A stretch of 64,000 bases of DNA from Myxococcus stipitatus (lineage in GTDB: Bacteria > Myxococcota > Myxococcia > Myxococcales > Myxococcaceae), in the NCBI RefSeq assembly GCF_037414475.1, contig NZ_CP147913.1, forward strand, positions 3,038,001-3,102,000. The letters are read 5' to 3'. Below the pieces are notes generated by a model. It saw only the letters and a list, made by a program, of their open reading frames with translations. It had not been told where the DNA came from and searched no databases. The position numbers were made by a program, and so were the translations under genes. Below are positions 56,601 through 64,000 of this stretch, one piece after another. Position 1 is the stretch's first letter. Every line of letters begins with the position of its first letter.

Positions 56601-56841
56601 GGTCTTCTCCTGTTCGTGACACCCTTCGCGGGTGCACGGCATGTGAATCACAGACGTTGTCCTGGTTCGCGGTCGCCGCGGGCTCCCCACCGGGGCTCCA
56701 GCGCCGCCTCACAAGACTCAAGAGAACCATGCTCCGGGACGTGTCAAGCAACGCCCCCGGCCCGCCCGCGGCCCTCGCTTCAAGGCCGCCTGCCTGCCCT
56801 CCAGCCCGTCGAAAGAGCGCTGGAGGTGGGTTCACCTGGGC

Positions 56842-57036
56842 TCAGTCGTCCTCGCGGCCCAGGGTGACGCCGACGGCCTCCTCCTCGCGGGCGACATGCA
56901 CGGTCCACGGGCGGCAGCAGACCGGACAGTCCTCGATGTAGTGCTCGTGGGTGGCGCCGATGGGGTCCACGTCGACCTCCACCTGTTCGCCGCAATAGGG
57001 GCACTGCAGGACAGCGGCTTCCGCGAAGGGTTGCAT
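56842..57036 (-). CDS. CPXCG-motif cysteine-rich small protein
   Basis: A 64-residue protein of the CPXCG family. It has CPYCGEQ near the start and EDCPVCCRPW in the second half, giving four or five cysteines for a likely zinc site; the middle VDVDPIGATHEHYIEDC is the family core. Function unknown. GAGGAGG lies close upstream of the ATG. It is divergent from the MshEN protein gene. Confidence 0.85.
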   Translation of the reverse strand: MQPFAEAAVLQCPYCGEQVEVDVDPIGATHEHYIEDCPVCCRPWTVHVAREEEAVGVTLGREDD

Positions 57037-57103
57037 GGTGGCGCCTCCTCGCCCAAGAAGCGGGCAAATGCGTCGCGGACTCAGCGTCCGCGCGTTCAGA
57101 CGG

Positions 57104-57109
57104 TAGACT
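57104..57109 (+). promoter_or_regulatory. Candidate -10 element (leaderless start)
   Basis: TAGACT ends 8 nt before the ATG of the MshEN-domain gene at 57118; there is no ribosome binding site in the gap. Confidence 0.45.
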
Positions 57110-57117
57110 CCCGAGCC

Positions 57118-57975
57118 ATGGCTTCTCCTTCCCGCAATCGCATTGGCGACATCCTCGTCAAAGCCCGCGTCATCGACGACCTGCAGCTTCGCAGTGCCAT
57201 GGCCACGTTCGACCAGTGGGGAGGAAGGCTGTCGCGCATCGTCGCGGACCTGGGGCTGGCGAGCGAGGACGTCGTCACCGCGGCCATCTGTCAGGGCCTG
57301 GGGATGCAGCGGGTGCAGTTGGGCAACATCACTCGCGACGCGGGGGCGCTGGCGCGCGTGGACATCACGCTGGCCGAGCAGAAGGGCATCTTCCCGGTGT
57401 CGCTCAAGGACAACGGCAAGACGCTGGTGTTGGCCATGGCGGACCCCACGGACCTGGCGACCCTGGACCAGGTGGCGGCGCGCAGCCGCGCCCGCGTGGT
57501 GCCCATGGTCGCGGGCGAGCGCGAAATCGAGCACGCGATTCTGCGCCACTATCGCAATCAAGAGCCGGTCATCAGCACGCGCTTCAATCCTTCGCGAAGC
57601 ACGTCCTCTGAAACACAGGCACCCGTCGACGAGCCCGAGGACGAGTTCAAGGTCGTCGACATGAGCGGCAAGACGGTGGTCAAGCGCATCGCCGACATCG
57701 TCCCGCCCGAATCCCCCGCCACCGCGCCCGCGCCGCGTGCCCCGGAGAAGCCCGCACCGGCCGCGGCGGCAGGCTCGAGCGCGGCGGACATCCTGGATGA
57801 AATCCTGACGGGCGGCGCGCCGACCTCCGAGTGGACCGACGAGGATTTGCAGCGGCTGCAGACGCTCCAGCAGAACCAGGAGAAGAGCTCCAAGATTCTG
57901 CGCGCCCTGCTGGAGTTGTTGCTGGAGAAGAACCAACTCCAGCAGCGCGAGCTCGCCGCGAAGATGCGGCTGTAG
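57118..57975 (+). CDS. MshEN (GspE N-terminal) domain protein without ATPase
   Basis: A 285-residue protein. Residues 8-60 fit the c-di-GMP-binding MshEN pattern closely: RIGDILVKARVIDDLQL and then RLSRIVADLGLASEDVVTAAICQ, the second ending in the expected Gln. The first 150 residues match the rest of the GspE N-terminal domain (FPVSLKDNGKTLVLAMADP). A disordered Pro/Ala stretch follows, then a C-terminal coiled coil (LLELLLEKNQLQQREL). There is no Walker A, so it is a stand-alone sensor or adaptor. It ends 6 bp from the convergent serB gene. Confidence 0.82.
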   Translation: MASPSRNRIGDILVKARVIDDLQLRSAMATFDQWGGRLSRIVADLGLASEDVVTAAICQGLGMQRVQLGNITRDAGALARVDITLAEQKGIFPVSLKDNGKTLVLAMADPTDLATLDQVAARSRARVVPMVAGEREIEHAILRHYRNQEPVISTRFNPSRSTSSETQAPVDEPEDEFKVVDMSGKTVVKRIADIVPPESPATAPAPRAPEKPAPAAAAGSSAADILDEILTGGAPTSEWTDEDLQRLQTLQQNQEKSSKILRALLELLLEKNQLQQRELAAKMRL

Positions 57976-57981
57976 CGCGGC

Positions 57982-59175
57982 TCAGCCCACTTCCTGGAGC
58001 TCGCGTCCGGTGAGCCCCAGGAGGTAGAGGATGGTGTCGAGTCCTCCCGCTGATATCGATGTATCAGCGGCTTCACGCAGGCGGGGTTTGGCTCGGAAAG
58101 CGATTCCCAATCCCGCGCGCTCCAGCATCAGCAAGTCATTGGCGCCATCCCCCACCGCGATGACCTGCTCGGGAAGGATGCCTTCCTGATTCGCCAGTTG
58201 CTCCAGCAGCTCCGCCTTGCGGCGCGCGTTGACGATGGGCCCCACGGTGCGGCCGGTGAGCTTTCCATCCGCTTCCTCGAGCACGTTGGAGAAGGCGTGG
58301 TCGATGCCGAGCCGGGCCTTGAGGGCCTCGGCGGCGACGGAGAAGCCACCGCTGATGACGGCGGTGCGATAGCCCAGGCGCTTGAGCACTCGCACCAGCG
58401 TCTCCGCGCCCTCCGTCAGCGGCAGGTTCGCCGCGAGCTGGCGCAGCACCGACGCGTCCAGTCCCGCCAGGAGCGCCACGCGCTGGCGCAGGGATTCGTC
58501 GTAGTCCATCTCACCGTGCATGGCGCGCTCGGTGATGCGGGACACCTGCTCGCCCACGCCGTACGCACGCGCGAGCTCGTCGATGACCTCGATGCGGATG
58601 AGCGTGGAGTCCATGTCCATGACCACCATCCGCTTGCTGCGGCGGAACACACTCTCGCGCTGCAGCGCCACGTCGAAGGTGTTGTCCCGCATGGACAGCG
58701 CCAGGAGCGAGCGCTTCAGCGCCTCCGGGTCCACCGACGGAGGCAGCGTGACATGCAGCTCCACCGAGCCCAGGTGTGTGTGGGTCAGCCGGACGATGCG
58801 CTCGACGAGCGCGCCGTGCTCGGACAGGTGCGAGGTCAGCGAGTGGAGCTCGCGAGCCCCCAGTGCTCGGCCCACGGCGGTGACGACGTAGCGAGCCGCC
58901 ACGGGGTTCGCGGCGGCATCCGGTGACTCCACCGCCTGGAAGTCGAGCGCCACGCCCAGCTCCCGGGCCGCGAAGAGCAGCTCCTTGGGGACGCCGCGTG
59001 TGTCAGGCAGACGGACGAGCAGGCACAGCGTGAGGCGGCCCTGCACCACCACCTGCTCCACGTCGAGCAGCTCCGCGCCCACCTGGGCGAGCAGGCCGGT
59101 GAAGCGGGCGGTGATGGAGGGATGGTCCTTGCCCGTGACAGTGACGAGCAGGCAACCCGAAGAAGTCGTGGTCAT
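57982..59175 (-). CDS. serB: Phosphoserine phosphatase with ACT domains
   Basis: A 397-residue enzyme for the last step of serine synthesis. Two ACT-like domains fill residues about 10-180 (TVTGKDHPSITARFTGLLAQ, then RYVVTAVGRALGARELHSLT) and probably mediate serine feedback. The HAD domain has the nucleophile motif MDMDSTLI, the Ser in VISGGFS and GDGANDLLML. The length matches the two-ACT form known from mycobacteria rather than the shorter E. coli SerB. The ATG at 59175 has no strong ribosome site. Confidence 0.93.
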   Translation of the reverse strand: MTTTSSGCLLVTVTGKDHPSITARFTGLLAQVGAELLDVEQVVVQGRLTLCLLVRLPDTRGVPKELLFAARELGVALDFQAVESPDAAANPVAARYVVTAVGRALGARELHSLTSHLSEHGALVERIVRLTHTHLGSVELHVTLPPSVDPEALKRSLLALSMRDNTFDVALQRESVFRRSKRMVVMDMDSTLIRIEVIDELARAYGVGEQVSRITERAMHGEMDYDESLRQRVALLAGLDASVLRQLAANLPLTEGAETLVRVLKRLGYRTAVISGGFSVAAEALKARLGIDHAFSNVLEEADGKLTGRTVGPIVNARRKAELLEQLANQEGILPEQVIAVGDGANDLLMLERAGLGIAFRAKPRLREAADTSISAGGLDTILYLLGLTGRELQEVG

Positions 59176-59370
59176 GGCCGGAGGACAATGCCACGCCCCC
59201 GAGCGAACAGGGCGGACCGCGTACACGCTCGCCCCGCGCCATGGTCGCGAACCTGGCGAGGTCACCCCGCGAATGGGGCGGGACTCACCAGCCCTCGCCC
59301 CAAGACGAGATTGCGGTCACCCCGCACGAACAGGGGGCGAGCAGCAGAAGCCCGCCCCCCCAAGCTCACG

Positions 59371-60984
59371 TCACGACTGCGGCTGCTGCTGCGCGGGCGC
59401 ATCCGACGAGAGGACCAGGTCCCCGCGCGCGAGGAACTCCTTGTCGGGGAACGCCTTGTAGAAGTCCTCGAGCATGGCATCCACGTCCGGGTAGCGCTGC
59501 TCGCGCTTGTCCTGGGTGGCCTTGTCGAAGAGCTGGTCCAGCCCGCTGGGTGCCTCGGAGTTGACCTCCGACGGCAGCGGCGAGCGGCGGCCGGGAATCT
59601 GCCCGGTGAGCATCTCGTAGAGCAGGATGCCCAGGCCGTAGATGTCCGCGGAGGGACCCGGCTCCTTGGCCCCGCGATTCATCAGCTCCGGGGCCATGTA
59701 GGCCATGCCGCCAGTGCCCACGAAGACCTGGGGCATGCCCTTGGTCGAATCCACCTCCACCACCCGGCCCAGACCGAAGTCGGCCAGCTTGGCGTTGCCG
59801 TAGGCGTCGAAGAGGACGTTCTCCGGCTTGAGGTTGTGGTGCGTCAGCCCAGCGGCGTGCGCGGCCCGCAGGCCGTACGCCATCTGAAGGAACGTGCGCA
59901 GCGCGAACGGCACCGGCACACCGCTGCCGCCGCCCGCCTCCAGCCGCTCCTTCAGGCTGCCGCTCATCAGCTCCAGCACGAAGTACGGACGCGCCGCCTC
60001 CACGTTCTGGTCCACCACCTGGACGATGCCGGGGTGGCGCACCTGGGCCTGCGCGCACAGCTCCTTCTTCAGCCGCTTGAGCACCTCACCCCGCTGAAGG
60101 AAGGAGAAGTAGCCGAAGATGTCCTTGAGCTCCTTGAGGCAGATGTCCAAGCCCAGCGCCGTGAAGCGGCCCTTGAACACCGTGCCCAGCGGGCCCGTGC
60201 CGATGGGGTCGAACTTCTGGTAGCGCAGGTCCAGCTCATTGCCCTTCGGAGCGGCGGGCGCGGCGGCAACAGGAGCGGCGGAGGCGGCGGGAGGGGGCAT
60301 GGAGGCAGTCGCGGACGGCGGAGGAGAGGCGAGGGGCTGCGACGCGGGCGCGGTGGGAACCGGTCCAATGGACGTCTCCCGGCGGCCCTCGGAGACCGGG
60401 GGAGAGACCAGCGCCACGGGCGCGGCGGCGGGCGTCGGGGCGGGCGCCGCCGGAGCAGCGGGCACCTGCGACGTGTTGGGCGGCGGCGTCAGGTCCAGCG
60501 CGGGCATGGCCGAGCGCGAAGCCCGCATGGGAGGCATGGGCGGAGGCGAGGGAGGCGGCGCGATTTGCGTGTGCGCCGTGGGCACGACCTCCGCCTCGTC
60601 CAGCAGCAGCTCCGGAGGAGGCGGCGGGACGACCATCGGCTCCTCGGTGCCCTGGGCGACGGGCGGCTCGTCCTCGGCGGAGGCAATCTGCTCGGCGAAG
60701 AACTCGCCCACCTCCGAGGAGAACCGGTCCGAAAGCTCCCCACCCGCCACCCGCTCGCCCTGCTCGGTGAGCTTGAGCTGAGCCTCGCGGTCCATGGCGA
60801 TGTAGTGGAACTTGCGCAGGAAGAAGAAGTAGTTGTCGAACTCGAGCGAGACGGACGGTTCGAGCGAGGCCTTCACATCGGCCAGTTTGTTCGAGCGTCC
60901 AAGTCGGCCGTTCTCCCTCAGGTTTCGGAGGATGAACAGCGCCTCGCCACTGACGGCGTCGCGGTTGATGGCGGCCTTCGGCAT
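59371..60984 (-). CDS. Ser/Thr kinase-like protein, predicted pseudokinase
   Basis: A 537-residue protein. The N-terminal 100 residues are a small folded domain (SGEALFILRNLRENGRLGR...), followed by a Pro/Ala-rich linker (about 105-250) and a protein-kinase domain (about 255-515). The glycine loop is GTGPLG (262-267), the ATP lysine is Lys284, and DFG is at 402-404 with the activation-loop end YMAPELMN. The HRD motif is replaced by His382-His383-Asn384 (HHNLKPEN), so the catalytic aspartate is missing. It is likely a catalytically dead scaffold or allosteric partner. It starts near a TAGAGT -10 element. Confidence 0.85.
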   Translation of the reverse strand: MPKAAINRDAVSGEALFILRNLRENGRLGRSNKLADVKASLEPSVSLEFDNYFFFLRKFHYIAMDREAQLKLTEQGERVAGGELSDRFSSEVGEFFAEQIASAEDEPPVAQGTEEPMVVPPPPPELLLDEAEVVPTAHTQIAPPPSPPPMPPMRASRSAMPALDLTPPPNTSQVPAAPAAPAPTPAAAPVALVSPPVSEGRRETSIGPVPTAPASQPLASPPPSATASMPPPAASAAPVAAAPAAPKGNELDLRYQKFDPIGTGPLGTVFKGRFTALGLDICLKELKDIFGYFSFLQRGEVLKRLKKELCAQAQVRHPGIVQVVDQNVEAARPYFVLELMSGSLKERLEAGGGSGVPVPFALRTFLQMAYGLRAAHAAGLTHHNLKPENVLFDAYGNAKLADFGLGRVVEVDSTKGMPQVFVGTGGMAYMAPELMNRGAKEPGPSADIYGLGILLYEMLTGQIPGRRSPLPSEVNSEAPSGLDQLFDKATQDKREQRYPDVDAMLEDFYKAFPDKEFLARGDLVLSSDAPAQQQPQS

Positions 60985-60993
60985 GGGTAGGCG

Positions 60994-60999
60994 ACTCTA
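60994..60999 (-). promoter_or_regulatory. Candidate -10 element (leaderless start)
   Basis: On the minus strand TAGAGT ends 9 nt before the ATG of the kinase-like gene. Confidence 0.4.
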
Positions 61000-61050
61000 C
61001 GACGCCCGCCCGCCATCACTCAACGTGGGACTGCCGATACCCGGAGGCCT

Positions 61051-61800
61051 TCACTTGATGCGAAGGAGCTGCTTCACCGTCTCCAGCACCTCGACGAACT
61101 TCACGGGCTTGCGCAGGTAGATATCCACGCCCAGTTGCAGCGCGCGGTCCTGCGCCTCCTTGCCCCCCGCCGAGATGGCGATGACGGGGATGGCCCGGAG
61201 GGCCTCCTCCTCGCGGATGCGCTCCACCAGGGCGAAGCCATCCATCACCGGCATGTAGAGGTCCGTCATCACCAGGCTGAAACGGCCCTCGCGCAGCATC
61301 AGGAGCGCGTGGTGGCCGTCCGGCGCGAAGTGGACCTCCAGGGGGACCTTCCCGTGCAGCTCTCCCGAGGCCAGCTTCTTCAGGACATAGCTGTACATCT
61401 CGATGATGTGCGGGTTGTCCTCGACGATGAGCACACGGTAGCCCTCGTGCTCGACGTGGGACGCGTGGCTGTTGGGTCCTGCCGCACTCAAGATGTCACC
61501 CAGTCTCCGCCTGTCCTCCGCCCGCTCGACGCGGACGCCGACACCTCCGGGCTGATCGAAGCCCGCGGGCCTCACCCAGGCCACGATGCCGGTGACTTCT
61601 ACCGGATCCAGCAGTCCCGGGAAAGAAAGTGCGAGCCGCACTTCGTCTCCCAGGGTGAAGACCTGGTCGGTCTGGACGAAGAGTCCCGAGTGGGAAAGGT
61701 TCTCCGTGACGTCCCGGGCTTGACGCCCGTCCGCGTACTCGACCTTCAGCACGGCCGGGACCCGGGGGTGCTGGCGCTTGTTCTCTGGTCCCGGGGTCAT
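61051..61800 (-). CDS. PilZ-domain response regulator
   Basis: A 249-residue protein with a PilZ domain (residues 7-105) and a receiver domain (120-249). The c-di-GMP-type motifs are RQHPR (9-13) and NLSHSG (34-39), close to RxxxR and D/NxSxxG; this resembles the TIGR02266 paralogous domain common in Myxococcus. The receiver has Glu127/Asp128, phospho-acceptor Asp180 in MTDLYMPVMDG and a Lys in YLRKPVKF. It may link phosphorylation and cyclic di-GMP. It is divergent from nuoE. Confidence 0.85.
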   Translation of the reverse strand: MTPGPENKRQHPRVPAVLKVEYADGRQARDVTENLSHSGLFVQTDQVFTLGDEVRLALSFPGLLDPVEVTGIVAWVRPAGFDQPGGVGVRVERAEDRRRLGDILSAAGPNSHASHVEHEGYRVLIVEDNPHIIEMYSYVLKKLASGELHGKVPLEVHFAPDGHHALLMLREGRFSLVMTDLYMPVMDGFALVERIREEEALRAIPVIAISAGGKEAQDRALQLGVDIYLRKPVKFVEVLETVKQLLRIK

Positions 61801-61905
61801 AACAAGGGGTTGAAATCGCTCGGCAATTTGCTGATGGCGGCCCAGTGTAGCGTCGAGGGTTTATGTTGACAACGCGGCCTTTGGAGCAATACGTAGCCCC
61901 CCGCC

Positions 61906-62394
61906 ATGGCGGAGCCCCTGTTCACTCCTGAAGAGCAGAAGAAGTTCGACGCGGGTATCGCGGAGATCATCTCCCACTACCCCTCTGATCGCAAAAGCGC
62001 GGGCATGCTCCCGGCGCTGCGGCTGCTCCAGGAGATCAAGGGCTGGCTGCCGCCCGAAGGCCTCCGGCTGGTCGCGAAGCACCTGGAGGTCACTCCGGAG
62101 CGCGCCTACGAGGTCGCCAGCTTCTACGTGATGTACCACCTGAAGAAGCCGGGCAAGTACGTCATCGACGTCTGCACGAACCTGTCCTGCTCGCTCTGGG
62201 GCGCGGAGAAGATGCTCGCCTACCTGGAGGAGAAGCTCGGCCTCAAGGCAGGTGAAGCCAACGAGAAGTTCACCTTGCGCGAGACCGAGTGCCTGGCCTC
62301 CTGCGGCACCGCACCGTGCCTGCAGATCAACGAGGATCACCACGAGAGCCTCACCCGCGCCAAGCTGGACGCCATCCTGGCCAAGCTGAGCTGA
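61906..62394 (+). CDS. nuoE: NADH-quinone oxidoreductase subunit E
   Basis: The 162-residue 24-kDa-type subunit that carries a [2Fe-2S] cluster in the NADH dehydrogenase arm of complex I. The four ligands are visible as Cys90, Cys95, Cys129 and Cys133 (VCTNLSC; CLASC). The N-terminal helical region has PALRLLQEIKGWLP and YEVASFYVMY. nuoF follows after 38 bp. Confidence 0.94.
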   Translation: MAEPLFTPEEQKKFDAGIAEIISHYPSDRKSAGMLPALRLLQEIKGWLPPEGLRLVAKHLEVTPERAYEVASFYVMYHLKKPGKYVIDVCTNLSCSLWGAEKMLAYLEEKLGLKAGEANEKFTLRETECLASCGTAPCLQINEDHHESLTRAKLDAILAKLS

Positions 62395-62432
62395 AGCCCA
62401 CTCCTTTCACTTCTCAGGTAGGACGTCATCAC

Positions 62433-63769
<1,337 letters not shown>

Positions 63770-63773
<4 letters not shown>

Positions 63774-64000
63774 ACATCGAGCTCATCCTTTTCGGGGCGT
63801 TCGCGCTCCTGACGCTGTTGTCGGCCGGGACGGTCATCTTCGCGCGGAGCCCCATCAACTCCGCCATGGCCCTGGTCTCCACGTTCTTCTTCCTGGCGGG
63901 CCTGTACGTGCTGCTCTGGGCGCACACCGTCGCGGTGCTGCAGATCATGGTCTACGCGGGCGCCATCATGGTGCTCTTCCTGTTCGTCATCATGCTGCTC
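63770..64000 (+). CDS. nuoJ: NADH-quinone oxidoreductase subunit J (cut by window edge)
   Basis: The first 77 residues of a membrane subunit of complex I. INSAMALVSTFFFLAGLYVL and VLQIMVYAGAIMVLFLFVIM are the hallmarks of NuoJ, with at least three membrane helices. The start is TTG at 63770, overlapping the nuoF stop, and GGAG lies upstream. The gene continues beyond 64000. Confidence 0.9.

Noticed and set aside
56601..56841. CIRCE or other heat-shock operator before the Hsp20 gene
   Set aside because: I looked for the CIRCE inverted repeat and found none; only a TTGACA hexamer is visible.

Overview
This 64 kb window is very GC-rich chromosomal DNA with strong G/C preference at third codon positions and genes packed on both strands. 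I infer a myxobacterium of the Myxococcaceae type (Myxococcus, Corallococcus or Pyxidicoccus). The grounds are a C-terminal MYXO-CTERM-type sorting signal, an eukaryote-like Ser/Thr kinase with a Pro/Ala linker, a PilZ-receiver protein, large proteins with DUF4388 or MshEN domains, many lipoproteins, and an NtrB/NtrC-type pair. I see no rRNA, tRNA, CRISPR array, IS element or phage gene.

Layout. 0-6.9 kb: start of a lipoprotein gene (cut by the edge), prmA, a DUF457 membrane protein, DUF1993, an AraC-type regulator, two tandem Mpo1-like membrane proteins, rsmE and a GlsB/YeaQ protein. 7-15.2 kb: a zinc-ribbon/RDD membrane protein, a 1107-residue MshEN/HEAT protein and a histidine kinase/sigma-54 activator pair. 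15.2-22 kb, all on the minus strand: a wax-ester synthase/DGAT-like acyltransferase, a PRMT-like methyltransferase, an orphan MlaF-like ABC ATPase with two altered catalytic positions, and a 1026-residue homologue of plant methionine S-methyltransferase whose C-terminal aminotransferase domain keeps the PLP lysine. 22-28.7 kb: unknown and secreted proteins, a site-2 protease, a Coq4 homologue and an acyl-CoA carboxylase carboxyltransferase. 28.9-36.2 kb: a frame-broken MYXO-CTERM gene, the biotin carboxylase and biotin carrier subunits, and a run of small secreted proteins, one disrupted at a C7 tract. 36.2-46.7 kb: a TauE/SafE permease, a cysteine-repeat protein, a GYF/DUF4388/J-domain/TPR protein, yhbY, a crotonase, a ceramidase-like enzyme, purF and an RluA-type pseudouridine synthase. 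46.9-56 kb: an envelope-sugar region with wecB, kdsB, an aldo/keto reductase, an ABC exporter and pyrG-kdsA-kdsC, followed by a HTH-receiver protein. 56-64 kb: Hsp20, a CPXCG protein, a second MshEN protein, serB, a predicted pseudokinase, a PilZ-receiver protein and the start of a nuo operon (nuoE-nuoF-nuoJ).

How the genes fit together. kdsB, kdsA and kdsC make and activate KDO for lipopolysaccharide; PyrG supplies the CTP that KdsB uses, and WecB supplies ManNAc for surface polysaccharide. The three acyl-CoA carboxylase polypeptides lie at two loci 3 kb apart that share a near-identical leader. Two orphan MshEN proteins and a PilZ-receiver protein suggest c-di-GMP-responsive regulation. At least ten genes have a TAGnnn or close -10-like element 6-10 nt before the start codon and no room for a ribosome binding site, which points to frequent leaderless transcription.

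The most unusual item is the plant-type methionine S-methyltransferase fusion at 18828-21908.
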